The notes: a model not told the origin generated them from the sequence alone. A stretch of DNA of 64,000 nucleotides from Candidatus Saccharimonadota bacterium (GCA_017519305.1 JAFWSN010000002.1:62001-126000); one strand, 5' to 3'. Positions 40,311 to 48,447 are shown, numbered from the stretch's first letter. Made by a program: numbers and translations.

Positions 40311-40521
40311 TCTTATTTTTGCGGTCAAAATTTTCCAGTGAAAATAGCGGCACTTTATCCTGATCAATCACGGCCTGCGCCTTCTTTAAAAGCTTCTCGA
40401 TTCCCTGCTCTGTTTTAGCGGAACCGATATGAACAGTCTTTACGACTTTCCCCTGCTCCTTATAGCAAACCTGCACGCCAGTTGCATCGCTGCCAGTCTT
40501 AAATTTTCGGATAAACGCCAT
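40306..40521 (-). CDS. Solitary N-terminal domain of an IS1634-type transposase
   Basis: A 71-residue protein beginning MAFIRKFKTGSDATGVQV, with TVHIGSAKTEQGIEKLLKKAQ. These match the N-terminal segment of IS1634-like transposases (typically xFIRKxKTxSGATAVQ and EHIGSAHTEAEL). The DDE catalytic domain is absent and no inverted repeats are seen. The frame is intact and the ATG lies 6 nt from a TGC-TAAAAT box, the same leaderless style as native genes. It may be a domesticated remnant or a standalone relative of that DNA-binding domain. Confidence 0.6.
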   Translation of the reverse strand: MAFIRKFKTGSDATGVQVCYKEQGKVVKTVHIGSAKTEQGIEKLLKKAQAVIDQDKVPLFSLENFDRKNKK

Positions 40522-40527
40522 ACCGTC

Positions 40528-40536
40528 ATTTTAGCA
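40528..40536 (-). promoter_or_regulatory. Leaderless promoter of the transposase-like gene
   Basis: Minus-strand TGC-TAAAAT (hexamer 40528-40533), 6 nt from the ATG at 40521. Confidence 0.5.
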
Positions 40537-40593
40537 CGATTCCCTGCCCTACTTAAATATCACTGTCTCGAAAAATTTTTCTGGAGCAAATAA

Positions 40594-40616
40594 GGGTTTT
40601 CGCGAAGCGAAAACCC
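40594..40616. repeat. Perfect 10-bp hairpin in the 40.5-40.9 kb gap
   Basis: GGGTTTTCGC, GAA loop, GCGAAAACCC. A weaker hairpin with a T run (GGTAAAATACC then TTTTTT, about 40619-40636) follows. The surrounding gap of 382 nt holds no gene in any frame; a DnaA-box-like TTTTCCACA is at 40671-40679. Confidence 0.7.
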
Positions 40617-40726
40617 AAGGGGTAAAATACCTTTTTTGGCCCTCAAAAAATCCACACCAAATCCTCAAATTTTTCCACAGAAAGCATAACCTTCTTCATG
40701 TACAATCCCTATATATTAGCAACCAC

Positions 40727-40879
40727 TTGACTTAGCATCCCGCTCTCGCTAAAATAAAAATAACCATTATGGCAAAAATAGCCGTAATTGGGAGAAAATA
40801 AACAAAATGGTTATGTTATGACATGAAAACCATTAGCATGTCAATTATAAAAAAGCATAATCATAATTTTGTAAAGAAA
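40727..40879 (+). ncRNA. Candidate small RNA: orphan consensus promoter with a structured downstream region
   Basis: TTGACT (40727-40732), a 17-nt spacer and TAAAAT (40750-40755) form one of the best full promoters in the window, yet no gene of normal size follows on this strand. AATGGTT (40806-40812) can pair with AACCATT at 40762-40768 or at 40828-40834. TGACATG (40819-40825) pairs with CATGTCA (40837-40843), which excludes the second of these. A 10-codon frame (MAKIAVIGRK, from 40769) lies just inside. Expression is unproven. Confidence 0.35.
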
Positions 40880-40905
40880 AATCACGTGTGAAGTATAACG
40901 TGATT
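40880..40905 (-). terminator. Terminator of the 133-residue protein gene
   Basis: AATCACG and CGTGATT arms with a 12-nt loop. On the minus strand it is followed by TTTTCTTT. It overlaps the stop codon. Confidence 0.65.
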
Positions 40906-41305
40906 ATCTTGCGTTGTCATAAAAGGGAATAAAAATAAGGCCGTCTAAAGGGAAGACGACCCATTTTTTTATTGAATGGTAAATATTGCCTTCCAAAACC
41001 CGAAGAACGAACACGCAATCTTCTGGTTTCCCAAAAGAAATTGTCATATTGGCGTATCGTTCATCTGATCCACTATCGCTTTCGAAGCTATATGTGCTAA
41101 TCCTAGCAGCATCGAAAAGTAGTTTGAAAGCGTCTTCACAATCTGCTCGTGCAGACGTAAAGAAAAACACGAGATTAGACTCACCTTGCATTGCCACATT
41201 CTCAATAATCTTGTTAATCCTATAAGCGTGCTCCAGCAAATACTTCTTTTCCTCAATAGTTAATCTATTTAACCTCTCCTGATGGACTTTAGCTCCTTCC
41301 GTCAC
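40904..41305 (-). CDS. Hypothetical 133-residue protein
   Basis: I do not recognise it. The N-terminal half is helical (LTIEEKKYLLEHAYRINKIIENV) and the C-terminal half is strand-rich (CVFVLRVLEGNIYHSIKKWVVFPLDGLIFIPF). No signal peptide or clear membrane helix. The start is taken as GTG at 41305 because GGGAGGTGG lies 5-6 nt upstream, nearly identical to the site of the alarmone synthetase gene. It is a single-gene unit with an extended -10 promoter, a 55-nt leader holding a TGCAG/CTGCA hairpin, and its own terminator. Confidence 0.6.
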   Translation of the reverse strand: MTEGAKVHQERLNRLTIEEKKYLLEHAYRINKIIENVAMQGESNLVFFFTSARADCEDAFKLLFDAARISTYSFESDSGSDERYANMTISFGKPEDCVFVLRVLEGNIYHSIKKWVVFPLDGLIFIPFYDNAR

Positions 41306-41363
41306 TAAAACCACCTCCCTTCTTAAAATGTACAAAAATATGCAGTTACCTGCACTTACCAAC

Positions 41364-41386
41364 ATTATACCACATTGTGCTAAAAT
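41364..41386. promoter_or_regulatory. Divergent promoters of the 133-residue protein gene and tdk
   Basis: Minus-strand TGG-TATAAT (41364-41369) and plus-strand TGC-TAAAAT (41381-41386). Both serve genes with leaders of 35-55 nt and Shine-Dalgarno sites. Confidence 0.6.
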
Positions 41387-41390
41387 TAAG

Positions 41391-41412
41391 AAAAGGTGCC
41401 TAGGGCGCCAAG
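41391..41412 (+). promoter_or_regulatory. tdk leader element shared with hppA
   Basis: AAAAGGTGC, six nt, CGCCAAG. GGTGCC (41395-41400) and GGCGCC (41404-41409) form a hairpin with a 3-nt loop. The same flanking words occur in the hppA leader. GAGAGGT follows 10 nt later as the Shine-Dalgarno site. Confidence 0.5.
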
Positions 41413-41426
41413 TAAGAGAGGTAACT

Positions 41427-42029
41427 ATGGCAAAACTATATTTCAGATACGGCGCAATGGGCTGCGGTAAAACTATGCAGCTTCTTCAGGTAGCATTCAA
41501 CTACGAAGAGCGGGGAATGAAAGTCTGCGTGATCAAACCGGCCACTGACACCAAAAACGGCAAAAAACTTCTCACTCGCATCGGTCCAGAACGCGACACC
41601 GACCTTTGCTTTGACAGGGAAACAAACCTCTATGATGCCATTTCTAAAAAATTCAAAGACGTCGCTTGTGTCTTGGTTGACGAGGCTCAGTTCCTAACCC
41701 CAAAACAAGCTGATGAGCTAGCTTCTGTTACTATCGACTTAGACATTCCGGTTATAGCCTACGGCCTTCGCCTCAACTTCCGCCAAGAAGACGGCGGCTT
41801 TGAAGGTGCCACCAGACTGCTCCAAATCGCCCAAGAAATCGAAGAGCTCAAAACCATCTGTGCGTGCGGCAAAAAAGCTACTAGAAATTGCCGCTTCCTA
41901 GACGGGGAATTAGTCACTGAAGGTCCAGACATTCTAATTGACGACGGCAAAACCAAAATCGAATACCGCGCTCTCTGTCCGGCCTGTTTTGAAAAATACA
42001 AGCGTAAAGCCAAGCTCAATAAAAAGTAG
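41427..42029 (+). CDS. tdk: Thymidine kinase, type II
   Basis: Phosphorylates thymidine to dTMP for nucleotide salvage. The 200-residue protein has a P-loop (YGAMGCGKTMQLL), the Walker B-like ACVLVDEAQFL, the lasso-domain YGLRLNFRQEDGGFEGA and a zinc ribbon with cysteines in ICACGKKATRNCRF and CPACFEKY. The start at 41427 follows GAGAGGT; an in-frame ATG upstream lies before the promoter. A host-dependent organism lacking de novo synthesis would depend on this salvage, which is inference. Confidence 0.95.
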   Translation: MAKLYFRYGAMGCGKTMQLLQVAFNYEERGMKVCVIKPATDTKNGKKLLTRIGPERDTDLCFDRETNLYDAISKKFKDVACVLVDEAQFLTPKQADELASVTIDLDIPVIAYGLRLNFRQEDGGFEGATRLLQIAQEIEELKTICACGKKATRNCRFLDGELVTEGPDILIDDGKTKIEYRALCPACFEKYKRKAKLNKK

Positions 42030-42050
42030 CCCCCTATTAAAGGGAGCTAC
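42020..42050 (-). terminator. hppA terminator
   Basis: On the minus strand GTAGCTCCCT, TTAAT loop, AGGGGGCTAC, then TTTTTATT. It overlaps the tdk stop. A second 9-bp inverted repeat (TTTTACCGT/ACGGTAAAA, 42059-42086) lies between it and the hppA stop. Confidence 0.8.
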
Positions 42051-42091
42051 CAAAGAACTTTTACCGTATTTACGCCCTACGGTAAAACAAA

Positions 42092-44653
42092 TTAACTTGT
42101 GGAAGCAGCAGCAATAGCCGCGCGCTCTGTCGCGAGAGCCGCACGTTCTTCTGCTACAGCCGCCAACTCAGCCTGCAGTTTTGCACGCAGTTCTTCTGCG
42201 ATCTTCTGCAGTGCACGTACCTGATCACTGTAAGCCAAAGCATTCTTAAGCTTCTTAGCCTGTTCTTTCGGATTGTTAGCTGTCAGCTTAGAAACAACAA
42301 TCGCTACAGCAAGCACAACAAGTGCAATAATGGCCACTACGATTCTTGCCGCAACATTGCCAGCCAAAGACCGGAACATCGGTGCAAAGATAACAGCGGT
42401 AGTCGAAGACATCTTAATAAAGATGTCAAACGAAACTCCGACGACATCCTTTCGCGGATCGCCGACAGTATCGCCGACTACCGAAGTCTTGTGGACCTCG
42501 GAACCTTCTCCGAAAATCTTTTCTGCTCTAGCCTCAACCAGAGGATAGTTTGCTTCGAGATCATCTTCGACAAAGTCTTCATCGAGGAACCTCTTGATAG
42601 CTTCTTTACCGCCACCAATGACAAGCTCGACGCGGCTCTTTGTAAACTCGCCACTCTCAATGTACTTCTTGTTGTTGTCGGCGGCTCCACCGGAGTTACC
42701 CATGTAGATTGCGCCAACAATCGCACTCAGTGTCATACCATAAAGCACGCCGCCAACGACTTCTCCACCCAGAGAAATGCCCAAAGCAATGATTGCTACA
42801 ATACAAAGCATTGAGGGTATGATAGTCTTCTTCTGTGCGTACTTCGTCGTCTCAATGATGCCCGTAAAGTAATCAGGCTCACGCTTACCTAAAATAATCT
42901 CGCCATCCGCCAACTGTTCAATAGCACCTTCGGCCATGAACTCGGCGCCTCCGAGAGTATCCCTAAGCAGAAGTCCCTGGAAATAGTAAATCGCAACAGC
43001 ACCAATAATACCACCGATTACTACTCCTGGATCTGTCAGGGAAAGGTTGGCGCCATAAGCGCTTGCAAAGGTTACGTTAAGCGAGATTGCCGCAAAAGCC
43101 GCAGCACCGATAGCCAGACCCTTAGCCTCCGCTGCAGTCGTATTACCTTCCGCATCGCAAACATCGGTTGTTTGTCTGCACTCATGAGGCAGTTTACAAG
43201 ATTCAACGATACCACCAGCGTTGTCACAAATTGGTCCAAATGCGTCAATCGACAGCGTAGCACCAACGAACGACAACATGCCAAGAGCGGCGATTGATAC
43301 ACCATAACTTCCGGCAATGTAGCTAGAGGCATAGACTGAAACAGCCAGCACAAGAGCAGTCACGGTAGACACGGACCCCAGTGAATCGACCATTGTCTGC
43401 AGGAACGCAGGTCCTAACCAAGAGACTTCAGTCAAATCTTTAGTTGGCTTATTTCTTTCAGACGTGTAATATTCAGTTGCTTTTCCAATAATAACTCCGG
43501 AAATGATGCCAATAGAAGCCGTCACAAACAACGACACCCAGCCAAGCTTAAAGTCTGTCGGCAAATCGATCGTACCAAAAGACTTATAAGAAACGACAAA
43601 AGCACATCCCAAGGTCAGGAAAGCTGCAACATAGGTAACCAGGTTAATCTCTTTGCCCGGGTTCTCGCTCATATTCTTGCGGCATAGGATAATAATCAGG
43701 CCAACAATACTCGAGAGCAGTCCGCAAAGCGCAAAGATAATCGGGAACTTACTCATAGCCGCAAACAGTTCTTCGTTCACGACTACTCCAGTAGCCTGCA
43801 GTGCACTAAAGTAGAATACGACTGCAGCCAGCGCAGAAACGATAGTTGCAACATAAGACTCGAGAAGGTCCGGACAATTGCCGGCAATGTCGGAAACGTT
43901 ATCGCCGACAAAATCGGCAAGCGTCGCCGGATTCTTTGCGTCGTCTTCTACAAAACCAAAGAGAACCTTACCTACGATATCGGCCGCCATATCAGCAGCC
44001 TTTGTAAATATGCCTCCCGCAACACGAGAGAACATCGCGACCAACGAACATCCTAATGAGTAGGATGTGTATCTCATGATTGACTCATTACAAGTCAAAA
44101 GCTTAATGATACCGTGGCCGCCTTCGTTTAAAGAAAGGGGATTAAGCAGGTAGATAATCAAGATGCCTAACGTACCAAAAGTTTGGACACAAACACCAAT
44201 GACGCCACCGCCCTTTAATGCTACCCAGATCGTCCAACCAACACGGCCAGACCGGGCGCGTTCTGCTACACGAACGTTCGCTAACGTCGACGTAGATAGT
44301 CCTACGATAATTGAGAGACTGGACATGGCTGCACCTAAAACAAAGGCTGGACCGCTCCACTTCTCAAGGAACATCGTAAAAATAAGACCCATAATCAACG
44401 CTACGAGGGCAACTGTTCGGAACTGGATTCGAATGAATGCTTTAGCGCCACCACGAATAATCGCGGCTAACTTTCGCATCTCGTCTCCCATTCTGAGCAG
44501 TGCTGCCTTCTCCTCGTTGCTATACCCACTGTAGTCCGCACACTCCAACATAATTGGATTCGGCCCCTCGGGCAATTTTTTCAGTCCAATCGAACCTACA
44601 ACGACGAAGAGAACACCGAACATAATGACGAAAATACCGAAAACTGCAATCAT
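42092..44653 (-). CDS. hppA: Membrane-bound ion-translocating pyrophosphatase
   Basis: Hydrolyses pyrophosphate and pumps H+ or Na+. The 853-residue polytopic protein contains DMAADIVGKV, EDDAKNPATLADFVGDNVSD and PICDNAGGIVE-type acidic substrate sites. EGNTTAAEAKG has Ala where potassium-independent enzymes have Lys, so it is probably potassium-dependent. It is longer than the usual 670-770 residues because of a C-terminal Ala/Glu/Arg-rich coiled coil (EELRAKLQAELAAVAEERAALATERAAIAAAS). GGAGG precedes the ATG. Codon use (CCG, GGA, CTG, CGA) differs from its neighbours, which suggests transfer. It could supply ion-motive force where no respiratory chain is seen. Confidence 0.93.
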   Translation of the reverse strand: MIAVFGIFVIMFGVLFVVVGSIGLKKLPEGPNPIMLECADYSGYSNEEKAALLRMGDEMRKLAAIIRGGAKAFIRIQFRTVALVALIMGLIFTMFLEKWSGPAFVLGAAMSSLSIIVGLSTSTLANVRVAERARSGRVGWTIWVALKGGGVIGVCVQTFGTLGILIIYLLNPLSLNEGGHGIIKLLTCNESIMRYTSYSLGCSLVAMFSRVAGGIFTKAADMAADIVGKVLFGFVEDDAKNPATLADFVGDNVSDIAGNCPDLLESYVATIVSALAAVVFYFSALQATGVVVNEELFAAMSKFPIIFALCGLLSSIVGLIIILCRKNMSENPGKEINLVTYVAAFLTLGCAFVVSYKSFGTIDLPTDFKLGWVSLFVTASIGIISGVIIGKATEYYTSERNKPTKDLTEVSWLGPAFLQTMVDSLGSVSTVTALVLAVSVYASSYIAGSYGVSIAALGMLSFVGATLSIDAFGPICDNAGGIVESCKLPHECRQTTDVCDAEGNTTAAEAKGLAIGAAAFAAISLNVTFASAYGANLSLTDPGVVIGGIIGAVAIYYFQGLLLRDTLGGAEFMAEGAIEQLADGEIILGKREPDYFTGIIETTKYAQKKTIIPSMLCIVAIIALGISLGGEVVGGVLYGMTLSAIVGAIYMGNSGGAADNNKKYIESGEFTKSRVELVIGGGKEAIKRFLDEDFVEDDLEANYPLVEARAEKIFGEGSEVHKTSVVGDTVGDPRKDVVGVSFDIFIKMSSTTAVIFAPMFRSLAGNVAARIVVAIIALVVLAVAIVVSKLTANNPKEQAKKLKNALAYSDQVRALQKIAEELRAKLQAELAAVAEERAALATERAAIAAASTS

Positions 44654-44728
44654 TTTGCTCTTCCTCCGTTTTCAACTTCTTAAAAAACTGGGGTCGGCAG
44701 TCATCCAACCCTCCATTTTCTTTCACCA

Positions 44729-44771
44729 GGCGCTTGGCGTAAAAGCACCTTTTGACACCTACATTTTATCA
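44729..44771 (-). promoter_or_regulatory. hppA promoter and leader element shared with tdk
   Basis: Minus-strand TGA-TAAAAT (hexamer 44763-44768) gives a leader of about 100 nt. Near its 5' end stands AAAAGGTGC, five nt, CGCCAAG, the same words as in the tdk leader. GGTGC (44745-44749) can pair with GCGCC (44729-44733). Confidence 0.5.
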
Positions 44772-44816
44772 GCCCCACCCCTATTTTGCAAGCATAAACA
44801 CTCTGTTAGAGCCCAC

Positions 44817-44840
44817 CAAAAAGCGCCCTTTGTGGACGCT
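44817..44840 (-). terminator. valS terminator
   Basis: Minus-strand AGCGTCC, 5-nt loop, GGGCGCT, then TTTT, 16 nt after the valS stop. Confidence 0.75.
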
Positions 44841-44856
44841 CTCTGTTTCACCCCTG

Positions 44857-47472
44857 TTATTTTATAACTTCAAGTTCAGCTTTTAGACGCTCAATAAGCT
44901 TGGTTTTTTCATCAATACCGTTGCGCGTTTCACGCACCAACTCGGCTGGCGCTTTATCGACGTAGCGTGGATTCATCATACGAGCATTAAGGGCATCGAG
45001 CTCACGACCCACCGACAAAATACGCTCAGTCAAAGCCTCCTTGTAATCAGCCACCACTTGTTCTGGCACATCAAGATACAACTCATGATTGGCAAGTGCC
45101 AAACGAATACCTTTTGGTGTACCATTGCAAGCTGCAATTGATGGAACCTGGGCTAAACGCTTTACGAGCAGGGCATTATCCCCGACCAAAACATCGTCGC
45201 CATAGAGAAGAGGCCATTTTTTGCCGCCTGGAATCGCCTGTAAGGTGCCTCTCACTTCAACTACGATATCCATAAGCTTTTCGAACGAAACGGCCGAAAT
45301 TGGGTCAAATTTGAGCTTAGAAGGCCATTTTTGTTCCACGATCATACCCTCAGTCCATGACAAGTTCTGCCAAATGGCTTCCGTCACGAATGGGGCGAAT
45401 GGATGGAGCATAACCAAAATGTCTTCCAAAGTCTTCTTCATTAGGTTAACGTTACGGTAGATCTTCTGGCTTTCAATAAACCAGTCTGCATATTTGTCCC
45501 AAATCGTCGAATAGATTGTCTCTACGGCTTCAGCGAAACGATATTCTTTCATGCAGCGCTCAATCTGTTCTGCGCAAGAATTTAGTTCGCGGCAAATCCA
45601 GTCTTCACCCATATTCTCAGTCTTATAAGAACCAGCTTCGTCGCCAGCCTCATCCACAATCGACTGAATGTAGCGAGAGATATTCCAAAGCTTATTACAG
45701 AGATTTCGTCCGGAAACCACAGAATTCTCCGAGAATGCCTGATTCATGCCAGCCGAACGTCCACGCAAAATACCAAGCCTAAAGGCATCTGAACCATACT
45801 TCGAGATCATCTCCATTGGGTTAATCACGTTACCCTTAGACTTGCTCATCTTCTTACCATGTTCATCGAGCACTAGACCGTGCAAATATACTTCCTTAAA
45901 TGGCACTTCGCCAGTTACATAAACCCCAATCATAATCATGCGGGCTACCCAAGCAAAGAGAATGTCTGCCGCAGTTTCCATCACATTCAAAGGATAGTAA
46001 GGGTTTTCGTTGCCTTCGGACCAGTCCGTACAGACAATCGGCCAATGGGAAGAAGAGAACCAAGTGTCAAAGGTGTCTTCATCGCGCTCGTATTTGACGC
46101 CGCCCACCTCAATCGTCTTGAGGTTGGTACGAGAATCAAAGATCCAATCTGGCTCATCGGTTGCCGCATCGTCAACCTTCCTGAACATTGGGATAGCAAT
46201 ACCCCAAGGAATCTGGCGTGAAATATTCCAATCTTTCAAATTCTCTAGGTAGTTAATCAGAACTTTAAGTTTGTTCTCTGGGTAGAACTTAATCTCACCC
46301 TTCTTAAGATGCTTAACCGCTTCCGTCGCCAAGGTCTTTACGTCGACAAACCATTGTTCCTTAAGCATTGGCTCAATCACCGTACCACACTTGTAACAAT
46401 GGGCCACTGAGTGAACGATTTCTTTTTCACCCCTCAGAAGACCAGCTTCTTCCAAATCTTTCAATACAATTTTGCGGCACTCATCCTTATCAAGACCAAC
46501 ATATTTCTCTGGTACGTTAATCATCTTACCGTCTTCAGAAATTACCTGAACGCGTGGCAAATTATGGCGTTCGCCCACCTCGAAATCATCGAAATCGTGA
46601 GCTGGAGTAATTTTTACTGCACCGGTACCATATTCCGGATCAGCGTGCTCGTCAGCTACCACTGGAATTTCTTTATCGGTAAGTGGCAACTTTACCATCT
46701 TGCCAACAAGGTCAGTATATCTCTTATCTTTTGGATTAACTGCTACGGCAGTATCACCAAACAAAGTCTCTGGACGAGTAGTCGAAACGACCAATTCACC
46801 ACCATCATACTGGTAAGCAATATCCCATAGGGAACCTTTTTCATCAACATGTTCCACCTCAATATCAGCAAAGGCAGTTTGGTGTTTTGGGCAGAAATTC
46901 ACTAGCTTCTCACCACGGTAGATAATGCCATCATTCCACATTTTTTCAAAGGTCTTATAAGCACGGTTAACAACGTTTTCATCAAGTGCAAAAGTCAAAT
47001 CTTTCCAAGAGCAGGAGGCGCCTAGTGCGCGTAATTGCAATTCCATATTGCCGCGCTGCTCAGCCACAAAGTCCCATACTCTAGCATAGAGTTCATCGCG
47101 AGTAAATTCAAAGCGAGTATGACCCTCTTTTTCGAGCGCTCTTTCGTAAACCACCCAGGTTTCAAACCCAGCGTGATCCGCCCCTGGTACATACCAAGTC
47201 GAACGACCTTTCAGGCGATAAAAACGCGTCAAAGCGTCTTCGATACCAATCGTTAAACCGTGGCCAATATGCAAATTTCCATTGGCATTCGGTGGCGGCA
47301 TGACAATTGAATATGTCCTTGCCTTTTTACCCTCTACGCGATCGTCGACACCATCGGCATCATCGTCGACTGGCACGCTGAGCACGCTAGGTGCAAAAAC
47401 GCCACTAGCCTCCCAAGTCGCATAGATTTCTGTTTCAAAGTCCCCCGGTTCATAACTACTCGCGAATTTCAT
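44857..47472 (-). CDS. valS: Valyl-tRNA synthetase
   Basis: An 871-residue class I synthetase. The HIGH motif is in PPPNANGNLHIGHGL and the KMSKS motif in GKKMSKSKGNV. The editing domain (STTRPETLFGDTAVAV), the anticodon-binding domain (LHPFAPFVTEAIW) and a C-terminal coiled-coil arm (RNGIDEKTKLIERLKAELEVIK) are all present. Full length for bacteria. The ATG at 47472 lies 6 nt from a TGA-TATAAT box. Confidence 0.97.
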   Translation of the reverse strand: MKFASSYEPGDFETEIYATWEASGVFAPSVLSVPVDDDADGVDDRVEGKKARTYSIVMPPPNANGNLHIGHGLTIGIEDALTRFYRLKGRSTWYVPGADHAGFETWVVYERALEKEGHTRFEFTRDELYARVWDFVAEQRGNMELQLRALGASCSWKDLTFALDENVVNRAYKTFEKMWNDGIIYRGEKLVNFCPKHQTAFADIEVEHVDEKGSLWDIAYQYDGGELVVSTTRPETLFGDTAVAVNPKDKRYTDLVGKMVKLPLTDKEIPVVADEHADPEYGTGAVKITPAHDFDDFEVGERHNLPRVQVISEDGKMINVPEKYVGLDKDECRKIVLKDLEEAGLLRGEKEIVHSVAHCYKCGTVIEPMLKEQWFVDVKTLATEAVKHLKKGEIKFYPENKLKVLINYLENLKDWNISRQIPWGIAIPMFRKVDDAATDEPDWIFDSRTNLKTIEVGGVKYERDEDTFDTWFSSSHWPIVCTDWSEGNENPYYPLNVMETAADILFAWVARMIMIGVYVTGEVPFKEVYLHGLVLDEHGKKMSKSKGNVINPMEMISKYGSDAFRLGILRGRSAGMNQAFSENSVVSGRNLCNKLWNISRYIQSIVDEAGDEAGSYKTENMGEDWICRELNSCAEQIERCMKEYRFAEAVETIYSTIWDKYADWFIESQKIYRNVNLMKKTLEDILVMLHPFAPFVTEAIWQNLSWTEGMIVEQKWPSKLKFDPISAVSFEKLMDIVVEVRGTLQAIPGGKKWPLLYGDDVLVGDNALLVKRLAQVPSIAACNGTPKGIRLALANHELYLDVPEQVVADYKEALTERILSVGRELDALNARMMNPRYVDKAPAELVRETRNGIDEKTKLIERLKAELEVIK

Positions 47473-47478
47473 AAGTTC

Positions 47479-47487
47479 ATTATATCA
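47479..47487 (-). promoter_or_regulatory. Leaderless promoter of valS
   Basis: Minus-strand TGA-TATAAT (hexamer 47479-47484), 6 nt from the valS ATG; no Shine-Dalgarno site. Confidence 0.6.
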
Positions 47488-47501
47488 CCTTTTAGGGTAT
47501 C

Positions 47502-47531
47502 AAAAAACTCCATCTTAAAGATAGAGTTTTT
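47502..47531. terminator. Terminator of the PAP2-HIT unit
   Basis: AAAAACTC-ATCTT and AGAT-GAGTTTTT arms, symmetric A and T runs, just after the HIT gene stop and upstream of the valS promoter. Confidence 0.75.
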
Positions 47532-47537
47532 GATAAT

Positions 47538-47912
47538 TTAAAACGCCAATTTTGCGCGGATTTCTTCCATTTCTTCGGCTGGAAGTTCCAATGTTCTGCC
47601 GTATTCCCAGGTGTCATCAATCGGCATCAAGTGAATATGCGCATGTGGCACGTCCGTTCCCACCACTTTCCAAACCGTACGAGCCCCCAATACGTCTTCC
47701 ATATGGCGCGCAATCTTCTTGGCTGCCGCCATCAAGGCATTGTAATCCTCGTCTTCAAGGTCATAAACCCTATCAATTTCAACCTTTGGAATCACTAAAG
47801 TGTGGCCTTTGGATTCTGGATGAATATCAAGAAAAGCCAGGACCTTATCATCTTCATAAACCTTATAGCAAGGAATTTCACCTGCTACGATTTTTGCGAA
47901 AACACTAGCCAT
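47538..47912 (-). CDS. HIT-family nucleotide hydrolase
   Basis: A 124-residue histidine-triad protein with the motif HAHIHLMP and the N-terminal FAKIVAGEIPCYKVYEDD typical of the Hint/YcfF branch. These enzymes hydrolyse nucleoside phosphoramidates or AMP-lysine adducts left by aminoacyl-tRNA synthetases. There are no zinc cysteines. It overlaps the PAP2 gene by 8 nt. Confidence 0.93.
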   Translation of the reverse strand: MASVFAKIVAGEIPCYKVYEDDKVLAFLDIHPESKGHTLVIPKVEIDRVYDLEDEDYNALMAAAKKIARHMEDVLGARTVWKVVGTDVPHAHIHLMPIDDTWEYGRTLELPAEEMEEIRAKLAF

Positions 47913-48441
47913 TTTTACGATGCTCCTTCATAAATCTTAAAATTATTCCGTAAACCAACACGAGGTCAGCACCAAAGACTACGCCACCTAGCGCATCAGT
48001 CAACCAGTGCATACCGGAAGCAACACGACCAAATGCCATCACGCCCATCAAAGCAATCAAGACTACCTTAAGAATCACTCTCGCAGCTTTGTTTTTCACG
48101 TATTTAGACAATGCGAGCATTGTCATACCAAAGATTGTCACGGCAACCAGCGTATGAGTGGAAGGGAATGAAGACTCTGCTACGCCATCAATCAAAATTG
48201 GGCGATAGTTCAAGATGCAGAATTTCTCGAAGATTACATAAATAGCGGCCATCAAAACTAAACTTGGCACCATGGCCGTAATTTCTGGATCAACCTTTTT
48301 CAAGCTCTTGCGCTTGATCAACTGAACCAATCCCGTAACTACAAAAATTGCTAGTACTGCAAAAGTTGCAATCAAAAGCATATCGGTTACTTTTTTCCAA
48401 AAATCGTTTACCCCAAAGAAACTAAAAACTATATCATTCAT
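47905..48441 (-). CDS. PAP2-family membrane phosphatase
   Basis: A 178-residue membrane protein with five to six helices and the phosphatase signature: KFCILNYRP (motif 1), SSFPSTHT (motif 2), GRVASGMHWLTDALGG (motif 3 with the nucleophilic His). Likely substrates are undecaprenyl pyrophosphate or phosphatidic acid. In a genome with a lipid kinase and a cell wall, either fits. It is leaderless and is translated together with the HIT protein. Confidence 0.88.
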   Translation of the reverse strand: MNDIVFSFFGVNDFWKKVTDMLLIATFAVLAIFVVTGLVQLIKRKSLKKVDPEITAMVPSLVLMAAIYVIFEKFCILNYRPILIDGVAESSFPSTHTLVAVTIFGMTMLALSKYVKNKAARVILKVVLIALMGVMAFGRVASGMHWLTDALGGVVFGADLVLVYGIILRFMKEHRKNG

Positions 48442-48447
48442 AGTTCA

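Noticed and set aside
40769-40801. MAKIAVIGRK as a real leader peptide gene
   Set aside because: Ten codons can occur by chance, there is no Shine-Dalgarno site, and no regulated gene follows on the same strand; it is mentioned only within the candidate RNA.
41391-41427. tdk leader as a known riboswitch (preQ1, guanidine, fluoride)
   Set aside because: None of the conserved core sequences I know for these classes is present; only the similarity to the hppA leader supports it.
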